Assembly: GCA_026004615.1 (NCBI GenBank)
Contig: BPJM01000009.1
Location: forward strand, 62,001-126,000
Source of the DNA: Planctomycetota bacterium
GTDB lineage: Bacteria; Planctomycetota; J058; J103
Direction of reading: 5' to 3'
Length of the DNA: 64,000 nucleotides
The notes below the pieces were generated by a model, which saw nothing but the letters and a program-made list of their open reading frames with translations, ran no database searches and was not told the DNA's origin. Position numbers and translations under genes: made by a program. This document shows, in pieces, positions 48,301 to 57,553 of this stretch. Every line of letters starts with the position of its first letter. The first letter of the stretch is position 1.

Positions 48301-48428
48301 CTCCTCCCTCGGGCCTGGCGCGGCGCGGCCCGCTCCCCCACCGCCGCGGGCAGCACCCGGGCAGCGCGCGGGCGGAGCACCGCTGGCACGCGCCCCCGCC
48401 CCGTGGCGCCGCCGCCGGTCGCGACCAC
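45348..48428 (-). CDS. JAMM metalloprotease domain fused to DinG/XPD-type Fe-S helicase
   Basis: This 1026-residue protein has two parts. Residues about 50-165 form an MPN/JAMM domain with the complete motif: Glu83 in NEVFFLG, His124 and His126 in IHNHPGGDLTPSEADL, Ser134 and Asp137. This pattern is shared with RadC and deubiquitinase-type enzymes. The rest is a DinG-type superfamily 2 helicase: Walker A in EAGTGTGKT, Fe-S cysteines in SNFACLRR and SCNRTACRFYADC, DEAHH, TSATL, GTDSFWEGVDV and KQGFGRLIR. A low-complexity Ala/Arg/Gly insert fills about 475-680. DinG helicases usually carry either nothing or an exonuclease at the N-terminus, so the JAMM domain is unusual. The start at 48428 may be too far upstream. 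Confidence 0.88.
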   Translation of the reverse strand: MVATGGGATGRGRVPAVLRPRAARVLPAAVGERAAPRQARGRRAAAVAERGAAAGFGVPAETLLAPAVRAAMAEAIREAGGNEVFFLGRAEQGMVVEIEDIARGNDRMVPAIRRLAPGWDVAIHNHPGGDLTPSEADLHVAAELGELGLGFYIVDDEVQRVYPVVRLLEREPPPEPIAPAELRRLLGPEGPLAARAGSWEMRAEQVRMAEEVAAALAGERLALIEAGTGTGKTLAYLLPALLWARRGGGRVVVATHTIHLQGQLLEHDLPLVQQAWGLIAPEDERPPRVALLKGRSNFACLRRVHDAPGLPESAFDSEAERQEVLALVRWARGARTGSREELPVVPSPGAWERIAVDADSCNRTACRFYADCFYFGARREAAAAELVVANHALVFSDLGVRLAAGVDFAGGAVLPPYRHLIVDEAHHAEDTAAQHFGRRIAERGLRASLGRLVRAGARGERGLLVALREELAALPAWRAGAALRLLQEHALPCCRQAVQGLEPMLGAIEAALAEEPEHGAPPGQARRRGGPAAGSPGRTLEQRAEPEGPPPAVRVRPEAEGRPAWRAARMQASAFLEALYLLVGALERLGKALEGVGATAEGEPGGSWPGGVRSGSESRQGAGAAEPPAAPTAERDRLAARRLELRGAARRLLRAADGLAGFFRLGARGGACPRPGLGEPGVGSGAQPEGADPQAGAPGAAAGGSGAEAARGEQRVRWIERRPAGRGARRAALVLCEAPLEVAPLLRRAVYPRLGGIVLTSATLAVGGSFSYLEERLGIGPAPPPAAGELPAPAAAGAAAGKPVGRLILPSPFDYARQAVLGLPTDLPEPDAPGFEQALEAALLQAARVSRGRAFFLFTSYRALRRACARLAGPLAALGIAALCQGEAPRGQLLARFRQCGPAVLFGTDSFWEGVDVRGEALVLVAIARLPFRVPSEPLQQARVEAVRAAGGDPFRRLALPQAVLRLKQGFGRLIRARTDRGAVLVLDRRIATRGYGRLFLASLPPARRVEGPLRRVLEAVREVCA

Positions 48429-48502
48429 CGCCCCACCCTATCCGAGCGCCCCGTCGCGCAGAAACCGCCCTTGCCGCGCTGGCCCCCGGGCCGGCGGGCC
48501 GG

Positions 48503-48508
48503 TACAAT
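48503..48508 (+). promoter_or_regulatory. candidate -10 element upstream of the FabH-like gene
   Basis: TACAAT 37 bases before the ATG at 48545, in the 116-base gap between two divergent genes. No adequate -35 at normal spacing, so only the -10 is supported. Confidence 0.35.
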
Positions 48509-48544
48509 GCGCCCCTTTCGAAGCTCCGTCGCGGAGGCGCCTGC

Positions 48545-49543
48545 ATGCGCTCGATCGTGCTCGGCACCGGCCACTACGTGCCGCCGCGGGTGGTGACCAA
48601 CCACGACCTCGCCGCCATGTTCGACACCAGCGACGAGTGGATCCGCCAGCGCACCGGCATCGTCGAGCGGCGCTACGTCGAGCCGGGCGTCGGTCCCTCC
48701 GACCTCGCTTACGAGGCGGCGCTGCCGGCGCTCGCGATGGCGGGGCTGGAGCCGGCCGCGATCGACTGCATCCTCTTTGCGACCCTGCACGCGGACTACC
48801 AGTTCCCGGGCTCGGGGGTGCTGCTGGCGCGGCGGCTCGGGATCGCCGAGCGCGGCATCCCGGCCTTCGACATCCGCAACCAGTGCTCGGGCTACCTCTA
48901 CGCGCTGCAGATCGCGGATGCGTTCATCCGGCTGGGGCTGTACCGGCACGTGCTGATCGCGGGCGCCGAGGTCCACTCGACCGGGATCGAGTTCGCCGAC
49001 CGCGGGCGCGACGTGACGGTGCTGTTCGGCGACGGCGCCGGGGTGACGATCCTCGGACCCGGCCACGACCCCGAGCGCGGGGTGCTGAGCGTGCACCTGC
49101 ACTCGGACGGCACCCACGCCGAGCGGCTCATGATCGAGGCGCCGACCGCCCGCGCCCGGCCCCACCTCACGCCGGAGATGATCGAGCAGGGCCGGACCTT
49201 CCCGCGCATGGAGGGGCGCTTCGTCTTCAAGCACGCGGTGGCGCGCATGCCGGAGGCCGTCCGCGAGGCGCTCGCGCACCACGGACTGCAGGTCGCCGAC
49301 ATCGACCACTGGCTGTTCCACCAGGCGAACCTGCGGATCAACGAGGCCGTGGCGCAGCAGCTCGGCATCGCGCCGGAGCGCTGCTACCACAACATCCACA
49401 AGTACGGCAACCTGTCCGCGGGCTCGATCCCGGCCCTGCTCGATGAGGTCCATCGCGCCGGGCGGCTGCGCCCCGGCGATCTGGTGTGCATGGCCGGCTT
49501 CGGCTCGGGGTTCACCTGGGGCAGCGCGCTCGTGCGCTGGTAG
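48545..49543 (+). CDS. 3-oxoacyl-ACP synthase III-like (FabH family)
   Basis: This thiolase-fold condensing enzyme has 332 residues. The start MRSIVLGTGHYVPPRVVTN has GGAGG 6 nt upstream. Catalytic Cys is in DIRNQCSGYLYAL, catalytic His in WLFHQANLRI, and the Asn in YGNLSAGSIPALLDE. The usual FabH motif NTSAAS reads NLSAGS here, a mild departure. FabH starts fatty acid synthesis by joining acetyl-CoA and malonyl-ACP; related family members make other beta-ketoacyl products or olefins (OleA). No fab gene cluster is adjacent, so a specialised lipid role is possible. Confidence 0.88.
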   Translation: MRSIVLGTGHYVPPRVVTNHDLAAMFDTSDEWIRQRTGIVERRYVEPGVGPSDLAYEAALPALAMAGLEPAAIDCILFATLHADYQFPGSGVLLARRLGIAERGIPAFDIRNQCSGYLYALQIADAFIRLGLYRHVLIAGAEVHSTGIEFADRGRDVTVLFGDGAGVTILGPGHDPERGVLSVHLHSDGTHAERLMIEAPTARARPHLTPEMIEQGRTFPRMEGRFVFKHAVARMPEAVREALAHHGLQVADIDHWLFHQANLRINEAVAQQLGIAPERCYHNIHKYGNLSAGSIPALLDEVHRAGRLRPGDLVCMAGFGSGFTWGSALVRW

Positions 49544-49561
49544 CGCGAGCGGACGGCGCGC

Positions 49562-50176
49562 TCAGTCGGGCTCGCCCGCGGGCCGGCCGAAGCGCGCCGT
49601 GATCAGCAGGTCCGCCCGCAGCGCCTTGAGGTAGGTGCGGTCGCGCTCGATCTCGACCCGCAGCCGCTCCGCCTCGCCGGCGCTCCTGCCGCCTTCGGCC
49701 CCCGCGCCCGGCGCCGCTGCGGCCGCGCCTGCCCGCAGCAGCGCCGCCGCATGCTCGGCGAGCGCGGCCGCCCCCGCCCGCAGCCGCTCCACGTCGCGGT
49801 CGAGCCGGCCGAGCTCCGCCGCCGGTAGCCGCAGCTGCGGGCGCTGTTCCGCGTAGCGGACGACGAGCTCGAGGGTCCGCACCGCCTCGTCGAAGGCATC
49901 GAGCGCCCGCTCGTCGTCGGCGAGCCGCTGCAGCGCCGCGAGCGTGGCCTGCTCGTCGGCGGCGGCGCGCGCCGCCTCCAGCCGCTCGGCGTCCGCGGCG
50001 AAGCGCGCCGCCAGCGCTCGCGCCCACTGGTGCACCCGCTGCGCATCCGCCTGCGCCGCCGCCGCCAGCGCCGCCAGCGGCCCCTCGCCGTCCCGGCCCT
50101 GCGGGCCCGCGCACGCCCCGGCCAGCGCCGCCGCCGCCCCCAGCACCGCCACCGCCACCCGCGCGCCGCCGCGCAT
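49562..50176 (-). CDS. small helical lipoprotein, unknown
   Basis: This 204-residue protein starts at the ATG at 50176 with GAGGAGG 6 nt upstream. The signal peptide VAVAVLGAAAALAGACAG has the lipobox LAGAC. The rest is almost wholly helical and rich in Ala, Arg, Glu and Leu, with coiled-coil heptads (QRVHQWARALAARFAADAER, LGRLDRDVERLRAGAAALAE). No family recognised. Composition matches the surrounding GC-rich genes. It is convergent with the FabH-like gene (18-base gap) and divergent from uvrA. Confidence 0.6.
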   Translation of the reverse strand: MRGGARVAVAVLGAAAALAGACAGPQGRDGEGPLAALAAAAQADAQRVHQWARALAARFAADAERLEAARAAADEQATLAALQRLADDERALDAFDEAVRTLELVVRYAEQRPQLRLPAAELGRLDRDVERLRAGAAALAEHAAALLRAGAAAAAPGAGAEGGRSAGEAERLRVEIERDRTYLKALRADLLITARFGRPAGEPD

Positions 50177-50321
50177 GCGTGCCCTCCTCAGGCGAGGTGC
50201 GGCGAGGATAGTGCGCGCCGCCCCCAGCCGCAACCCGGCGCGCGAGGCCGCCTCGTGGCGAGGCCTGCAGGACAGGGTTGGCCCGATTGCGCCCGGCAGC
50301 GCACCCGCTATGCTGGAGCCC

Positions 50322-53300
50322 ATGAGCGAGCCACCGCGCGCCGCCGCCGCGCCGCCGATCGAGATCCGCGGCGCCCGCCAGCACAACCTCCGCGGCTTCG
50401 ATCTCCGGATTCCGCAGGGCGCGCTCACGGTCATCTCGGGCGTGTCGGGCTCGGGCAAGTCCAGCCTCGCCTACCACACGCTGTACGCCGAGGGACAGCG
50501 CCGCTACGTGGAGACCTTCAGCGCGTATGCGCGCCAGTTCCTGGAGCGGCTGCCCCGGCCCCAGGTCGACGAGGTGCGCCACGTGCCGCCGGCGCTGTTC
50601 ATCGCGCCGGCGACGGTGCGCACCTCCCGCTCGACCGTGGCCACGCTCACCGAGGTGCTGGACTACCTCAAGCTGCTGTTCGCCCGCACGGCGCGGCTGT
50701 TCTGCCGCGGGTGCGAGCGGCCGGTCGAACCGACACCGCCGGCGCGCGCCGCCGAGCGGCTCGCCGCCGAGCTGCCCGCGGGCACCCTGGCGCTGATCGG
50801 CTTCGTGCCGCCGCCGGCGGCGCGGGCGGCGGCGCTGGCCGCGCTCGGCTTCGTGCGGGCGGTGCTGGAGGGCGAGCTGGTCGAGCTGCAGCAACGGGCA
50901 GCGGAGTTCGATGCCGCGCTCGCCGGCCCCAGGCCCGCGCCCCGGCCCGATGCGCCGCCGGCGCTGGCGGTGGTGGTGGATCGGCTCCGCATCGGGGGCG
51001 GTGGCGAGAGCGGAGACGGCGCCGGCCGGCTGGTGGAGGCGCTCGAGCAGGCCTATGCCTTCGGCGCGGGGCGGGCGCTGGCCTACCTGCCCGAGCGCCG
51101 CCAGACGCTGCGCTTCGCCGCCGAGCTGCTCTGCCCGTACTGCGAGATCCCCTACCGCCGGCTGGAACCGGACCACTTCTCGTGGAACTCCGCGCGCGGG
51201 GCCTGCACCGGCTGCCGCGGCTTCGGGCGGGTGCTGGCGATCGACCCGGACCGCGTGGTGCCGCACCCGGAGCGCTCGCTCGCCCAGGGCGCCATCGCCC
51301 CGCTCCGGCTGCGCGCCGCCCGCCGCGAGCGCGCCGCGCTGGCGCGCTTCTGCGAGCGGCACGCCATCCCGACCGACGTGCCGTGGTGCCTGCTGCCGGC
51401 CGCGGTGCGGCGCGCCATCCTGCAGGGCGTGCCCGCCGAGGGCTATCCGGGCGTGCTGCAGCTGTTCGAGCGGCTGCAGCAGAAGATGCACAAGACGCAC
51501 GTGCGCGTGATCCTGTCGCGCTACCGCACCCAGCGGCCGTGCCCGGAGTGCGGCGGCGCGCGGCTGAAGCCCGAGGCCCTCGCCTGGCGGCTGGGGGGCC
51601 ACCGGATCGACGCGCTGCTGCGCATGACCGCGGCCGAGCTGGACCGGACCCTCGCAGGGCTGGAGCCGGAACTCGGCGGCTCGGCGGTCGCGCGGCTGCC
51701 GCTCGCCGAGCTGCGGCTGCGGCTGCGCTATCTGTGCGAGGTGGGGCTCGGCTATCTGGAGCTGGACCGCCCCTCGCGCACCCTCAGCGGCGGCGAGCTC
51801 CAGCGCGTGCGCCTGGCGACGGCGCTGGGCAGCGCGCTGGTCGGCACGCTGTACGTGCTCGATGAACCCTCCACGGGGCTGCACGCCCGCGACGTGGAGC
51901 AGCTCATCGGGGTGCTGCGCGGGCTGTGCGCCCGCGGCAACACCGCGGTGGTGGTGGAGCACGACCCGGCGATCATCGCCGCCGCCGACCACCTGGTGGA
52001 GCTGGGCCCGGGGGCGGGTGCGGCGGGAGGGGAGCTGCTGTACGCCGGGCCGCCGGCGGGGCTGCTCGGCGAGCAGCTCGACCCCCGGCTGCGCGCGCGC
52101 TCGCGCACCGCGCAGCTGCTGGGAGCAGGCGGCGGCAACGGCGGGATCGGGCGGCTGCATGCGGCGGCGGCGTCCGCCCGGCCCGCCGCTCGTGGTGCGG
52201 GGCGCCCGCGGGCGCAACCTGCGCGGGCTCGAGGTCGCCTTTCCCACGCGGTGTCTGGTCTGCGTGAGCGGGGTGTCGGGTTCGGGCAAGTCCTCGCTCG
52301 TGATCGACGTGCTCTACCGCGCGCTGCGGCGGCTGCGCGGCCACCCTGGCCCGCCCCCGCTCGGCACCGCGGCCGACGGCAGCGGCGGCCCCGAGCTGGA
52401 GGGCTGGGAGCAGCTCGCGGACGCCCTGCTCGTCGACCAGTCGCCGGTGGCGCGCACCCCCCGCTCCAACCCCGCCACCATGACCGGGGTCTGGGACGAG
52501 GTGCGGCGGCTGTTCGCCGAGACCCCGCTGGCGCGCGAGCGGGGCTGGGGGCCCGGCACGTTCTCGTTCAACACCGAGGGCGGCCGCTGCCCGGAGTGCC
52601 GCGGCGCCGGCGCCGAGCTGGTCGAGATGCAGTTTCTGGCCGACGTGAGCCTGCCGTGTCCGGCGTGCGAGGGACGGCGCTTGCGCAGCGAGGTGCTGCA
52701 GGCGCGGCTCGGGGGGCTGTCGGCCGCCGAGGTGCTGGAGCTGACGGTGGCCGAGGCGGCGGCGTGGCTACCGCAGCTCGATCCGGTGCGGGGTGCGCGC
52801 GCGGCGCACCTGCTCCAGCCGCTGCTCGCCACCGGGCTCGGCTACCTGCGGCTCGGCCAGCCGCTGTCGGCGCTGAGCGGCGGCGAGGCGCAGCGGCTCA
52901 AGCTGGCGCGCCAGCTGGCCGCGGCGGACGGCGCGCCGGGAGCGGGCAGCGGCGCGCGCGCCGGCCGGCTGCTGATCCTGGACGAGCCGACGCAGGGACT
53001 GCACCTGGACGACATCCAGCAGCTGCTGGCGCTGTTCGACGCGCTGCTGGACCGCGGCCACAGCCTGATCGTGATCGAGCATCACCTGGATGTGCTGCGC
53101 GCGGCCGACTGGGTGATCGACCTCGGCCCGGAGGGAGGACCGGGGGGCGGCCAGCTGGTGGCGGCCGGTCCCCCGGAGGAGGTGGCGCGCTGCGCGCGCT
53201 CGCACACCGGGCGCTACCTGCGAGAGCAGGCCGCCGCGCCGGCGCGCATGCCGGCCCGCCCGCCGCAGCCGCCGCCGCGCCCGCTCTCGCACCAGCCCCT

Positions 53301-56043
53301 GGAGGCGATCGTGGTCCGGGGGGCGCGCGAGCACAATCTCGCGGCGCTCGATGTCGAGGTACCCCGCGGGCGCATCGTGTGCGTGACGGGGCCCTCGGGT
53401 TCGGGCAAGTCCACGCTGGCGCGCGACATCCTGTGGAGCGAGGGGCGGCGGCGTTACGTCGACGCCCTCGCGGTGGTCTCCCGCCAGGTGATCCGCCAGC
53501 TGCCGCGGCCCGCGGTCGACCATCTCGACGGGCTGTCGCCGGCGGTGCTCATCGAGCAGCGGCTCAGCCCGGGTGCGGCCCACTCCACGGTGGCCACCGC
53601 CACCGAGATCTACCACTACCTGCGGCTGCTGTACGCCCGGCTGGGCACGCCGCTGTGCCCGCGCTGCGGGCTGGAGTGCGCGCCGCGCTCGGAGGAGGCG
53701 ATCCTCGCGCTGGCGCAGCAGCGCGCCGGCGCGCTCGGACCCGGCGAGCGCCTGCAGGTACTGGCGCCGCTGGTGCGCGCGCGCAAGGGCGAGCACCGCG
53801 CGCTGCTGGAGCGGCTGCGCGCGCGCGGAGAAGGGATCGCGGTGCGGATCGACGGCGAGGTGCACCGGCTGCAGCAGGCGCCGCTGCCGCGTCTTGCTCG
53901 CCATCGCGCCCATGATCTCGAGCTGGTGGTGGCGGAACTGCACCGCGGCGCGGCCGGGGAGGCGGTTGCGAGCGCGGTGCGGCGCGCGCTCGGGCTCGGC
54001 GGCGGGGCGGTGGTGCTCGCCGGCGCCGAGGGCGACGTCATGCTGTCGGTGCGGCGCGCCTGCCCGGCGTGCGGCGCCGGGCTGCCCGAGCTCGATCCGC
54101 TGCTGTTCTCGTTCAACGCCGCGCGCGGGCGCTGTCCCGCCTGCCGCGGCACGGGGCTGGTGCGCGAGCCGGATGAGGGCGAGCGCTTCGCGCTGCCGCC
54201 GCCCTGTCCCGCCTGCGGGGGCAGCCGGCTGCGGCCCGAGGCGCGCGCGGTGCGGCTCGGAGGCTGGACGCTGCCCGAGCTGGTGGCGCTGAGCGCCGCG
54301 CAGGCGCGCGCGGTGCTGGAGCGCCTCGAGCTGCCGGGGGCGCGCGAGCGGGCGCTCGGCGAGCGGCTGCTGGCGGAGGTGCGGGCACGGCTCGCGCTCA
54401 TGGAAGAGCTCGGCCTGGGCTATCTGGGGCTGGACCGGCGCGCGCACACGCTCGCCGGAGGCGAGCTGCAGCGGGTACGCCTGGTCGCGCAGCTCGCCGG
54501 CTCGCTGAGCGGGGTGCTGGCGGTGCTGGACGAGCCGACGATCGGTCTGCACCCGCGCGACCGGGGGCTGTTGCTCGCCGCGCTCGAGCGGCTGCGGGAT
54601 GAGGGCAACACGGTGGTGGTGGTCGAGCACGACCCGCAGGTGATCCGCGCCGCGGACTGGGTGCTGGACCTCGGCCCCGGCGGCGGGGCGGCGGGCGGCC
54701 GGCTGGTCGCCGCCGGCAGCCCGGCCGAGATCGCGGCGCACCCCGACTCGCCGACGGGTCGTTACCTGCGGCGCCAGCTCGCAGCCGGCCCCGGCCCACG
54801 AGCCGAGGTGGCGCGCGGCGCCCCGTACCGGCCCGTGCGGCGCGACGGGACGGCGCTTGCCGCCGGGCGGCAGAGCGGTCCGGCGCCGCTCGCAAACCCT
54901 GCGGCCGCCGGACCGCGTGCCGGCACCGCCGGGTGGCTGGAGCTGAGCGGAGCGCGACTGCACAACCTGCGCGCGGTCGATATCGCGGTGCCGCTCGGGG
55001 CGCTGGTCGCGGTGACCGGGGTCTCGGGCTCGGGCAAGTCCTCGCTCGTCAAAGGGGTGCTCTACCCGGCGGTGCGGCGGGCGCTGGGCGCGCGCGGCGG
55101 GCGGCCGCCGGGCCCGTTCACCGAGCTGCGCGGCGCGCGGGCGCTGGCGCGCGCGGTCGAGGTCGACCAGACGCCGATCGGCCGCACCCCGCGCTCGGTG
55201 CCGGCGACCTACCTCAAGGTCTTCGACGAGATCCGGCGGCTGTTCGCGGCGGTGCCCGAGGCGCGGATGCGCGGCTACACTCCTTCGCGCTTTTCGTTCA
55301 ACACCGCGGGCGGGCGGTGCGAGCGGTGCCGGGGCCAGGGCGTGGTGCGCACCGCGATGTCGTTCCTGCCGGACGTGCTGGAGGTGTGCGAGGCGTGCGA
55401 GGGGCGGCGGTTTGCGCCCGAGACCCTCGAGGTGCGGCTGCAGGGCCTGACGATCGCCGAGGTGCTGGAGCTCACGGTCGCCGAGGCGGCGCAGCGCTTC
55501 GCGGCGCTGCCGCGGCTGGCCGCCCCGCTGGCGCTGCTGGAGCGGACGGGGCTCGGCTATCTGCGGCTCGGCCAGCCCTCCCCGACCCTGAGCGGGGGCG
55601 AGGCGCAGCGGCTCAAGCTGGCAGCGGAACTGGGGCGGCGCGCGCGCGGCCGCACGCTGTACGTGCTCGATGAACCGACGACCGGGCTGCACATGGCGGA
55701 TGTGGAGCGGCTGTGTGCGGTCCTGCAAGCGCTGGTGGATCGGGGCGACACGGTGGTGGTCATCGAGCACGATCTGGACGTGATCGCGCACGCCGACTGG
55801 GTGATCGACCTGGGACCGGGTGCGGGCGAACAGGGCGGGCGGGTGCTGTTCCAGGGGCCGCCCGGGGCGCTGGCGGCCGCCGGCACCGCCACCGGCGAGG
55901 CGCTGGCGGCATATCTGGCGGCAGCGGCGGAGAGCGAGGCGGGCGCGGCGGGGCGCGGCGGCAGCGGGCCGGCCGGCGCGGCGCCCGAGGCCGCCGCACC
56001 GCCGCGCCCGTCCCGGCTGCCGGTGGAGGCGGGGCAGCGGTGA
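50322..56043 (+). CDS. uvrA: UvrA excinuclease ATPase, tandem double-length form, frameshifted
   Basis: This damage-recognition ATPase of nucleotide excision repair is about 1900 residues, because two complete UvrA units are fused head to tail. Four Walker A motifs are present: [20 protein letters not shown] and [18 protein letters not shown] in unit 1; [20 protein letters not shown] and [19 protein letters not shown] in unit 2. Four ABC signatures ([48 protein letters not shown]) and four LDEP Walker B sites accompany them. Zinc-binding CxxC pairs occur in both units (CPYC, CTGC, CPEC, CPAC, CERC, CEAC). Chlamydial and some planctomycete UvrA are also double. Unit 1 and unit 2 are divergent copies. 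One extra base lies at about 52125-52185, where the frame changes. ATG 50310 is an alternative start. Confidence 0.93.
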
Positions 56044-56456
56044 GGCGGATCATCCGGCGCGCGCTGCGGCTCGGCACCGCGTTCGTATTGCTGCTGGCGG
56101 GACTGGTGCTGTCGATCCCCGGGGTGCCCGGGCCCGGCTTCGTTCTCGTGCTGGGCGCTTTCGCCATCCTGCTCGGCGAGAGCCGCTGGCTGCGCAGGCG
56201 CTACGTCGTGTACAAGCGCCGCCACCCCGGGCTGTTCCATCCGATCGAGGCCTGGCGCCGCCGGCGGGCGGCAGGGCCGGACCGAACGCGCCGGGGCCGG
56301 GGCGGGCACCGCCGATCCCGCGCACGCGGGAGCCGGGCCTGGCCGGTACCGCCCCCCCCGAGACGGCCACGGGCCGGGCAGCGGCGCCGGCCCCGGTTGA
56401 CAGCCATGCCGAGCGCTCATAAGATCGCCTTGTCGGACGGAACTCGCCGCCTGTGA
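56040..56456 (+). CDS. small membrane protein of the PGPGW family
   Basis: The GTG start overlaps the uvrA stop as GTGA. The first 75 residues match the PGPGW membrane-protein family: [45 protein letters not shown]. The usual PGPGW reads PGPGF. One hydrophobic hairpin is followed by a basic tail. From about residue 80 on, the frame is Arg/Pro-rich, unlike the family, and a strong promoter (56397-56425) lies within it, so the real protein probably ends earlier, perhaps past another indel. Function unknown. Confidence 0.65.
   Translation: MRRIIRRALRLGTAFVLLLAGLVLSIPGVPGPGFVLVLGAFAILLGESRWLRRRYVVYKRRHPGLFHPIEAWRRRRAAGPDRTRRGRGGHRRSRARGSRAWPVPPPPRRPRAGQRRRPRLTAMPSAHKIALSDGTRRL
56397..56425 (+). 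promoter_or_regulatory. strong sigma70-type promoter for the tandem ptsN-like genes
   Basis: TTGACA (56397-56402), perfect -35, a 17-base spacer, and TAAGAT (56420-56425), 4/6 of the -10 consensus. The ATG of the first ptsN-like gene is 84 bases downstream. This is among the best promoter matches in the window. Confidence 0.7.
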
Positions 56457-56508
56457 GGCGGATGCGGGCCAGCGCAGCGGACCACCGGGCGTGCCCGAGC
56501 GCGACACC

Positions 56509-56968
56509 ATGACCGAACGCGACAGGCCGTCCCTGCGGGATCTGCTGAGCGCCGACCGCATGGTCGAGCTACGCGCCAGGGACAAGGAAGGTGTCTTCCA
56601 GGAGCTGGTGGCGCTCATCGCGGCGCTACCGGGTCAGCCCCCGGCGCGGGTTCTCTTGGAGGCGATGCACGCGCGCGAGGAGTTGATGCCGACTGCCATC
56701 GGCGATGGCATAGCCATCCCGCACTGCAAAGGACGCGCGCATCGCGTCGTTCGGCCTGGCGCTGGGGCGCACGGCGCAGCCGATCCCCTACGGGGCGGCG
56801 GACGGACAGCCGGTGCAGCTGATCGCGATGATCGCTGCCCCCGCGGACCGGCAGGCGGCCTACCTGCGGCTGCTGTCGCGGGTGACGCGGTTTCTGCGGC
56901 AGGAGCGGCGGCGGCTGCTCGAGGTGGAGGAGATCCGTGAGCTCCACGAGGTGCTGGCTTCGTACTGA
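56509..56968 (+). CDS. PtsN-like EIIA protein, second copy, frameshifted
   Basis: This EIIA-Ntr family protein of about 150 residues starts at the ATG at 56509 (a GTG at 56491 is in frame). It has LLSADRMVELRARDKEGVFQELVALIAAL and PTAIGDGIAIPHCK, containing the phosphorylatable His of the family. The frame changes by one extra base about 56731-56735, right after IPHCK. The restored sequence DARIASFGLALGRTAQPIPY, DGQPVQLIAMIAAPADRQAA and YLRLLSRVTRFLRQERR is a normal EIIA C-terminal half. The fragment ends with LHEVLASY at 56968. It belongs to a pair with the next gene behind the promoter at 56397. Confidence 0.85.
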
Positions 56969-57012
56969 ACCCGTGCCCGCTGCGACGGGCGCCCGGGTGG
57001 ACGGCCCCGTTC

Positions 57013-57502
57013 ATGCGGCTGTGTGACATCATCCCGCCGGCGGCGATCCTGCCGGAGCTGGAGGCGGACGACCGCGACAGCGCCATCCAGGAGCTGCTGG
57101 AGGCCCTGGTCGAGGCCGGAACGCTGAACGGCGAGCATCGCGAGGAGGCGATGCTGTCGCTGCTGAAACGGGAGGCGCTGGGCCTCGACCGCGCTCGGCC
57201 GCGGCATCGCCATCCCGCACGCCAAGGTCCCGTTCGTCGAGAACTTCTGCGGCGCGCTGGGCATCTCGCGACGCGGGATCGACTTCCGGGCGCCCGATGG
57301 CAAGCTCGTCTCGGTGATCTTCCTGTTCTTGTCCCCGCAGAACGCGATCTCGGGCCACCTCGATCTCATGGCGCACATCGCCGGGATCGCGCGCCATCCG
57401 GAGTTCTGCCGCAAGCTGCGCCGGACCCGCACCCGCGAGGAGGTCCAGCGGGTGCTCGACGGGGGCGAGGAGGAGCTGTTCCACAGCGAGGAGGAGTTCT
57501 GA
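57013..57502 (+). CDS. PtsN-like EIIA protein, third copy, frameshifted
   Basis: This is an EIIA-Ntr domain from the ATG at 57013, about 162 residues after repair. Key parts: CDIIPPAAILPELEADDRDSAIQELLEALVEA, MLSLLKREALGSTALGRGIAIPHAK with the active His, VENFCGALGISRRGIDFRAPDGK, and FLFLSPQNAISGHLDLMAHIAGIA. An extra C near 57183 (ggcctcg instead of ggctcg) breaks the frame between REALG and STALG; the repaired join gives a perfect family motif. It lies 44 bases after copy 2 in the same direction. It is closer to the ptsN at 36381 (both have ISP/LSPQ and a following helix) than to copy 2. Its partner HPr would be that of the ptsI operon. Confidence 0.86.
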
Positions 57503-57553
57503 CCCTGCCCCTGTCCTCCGCCCCCGGACCGCCGCGGGGGGCGGAGCGAGACA

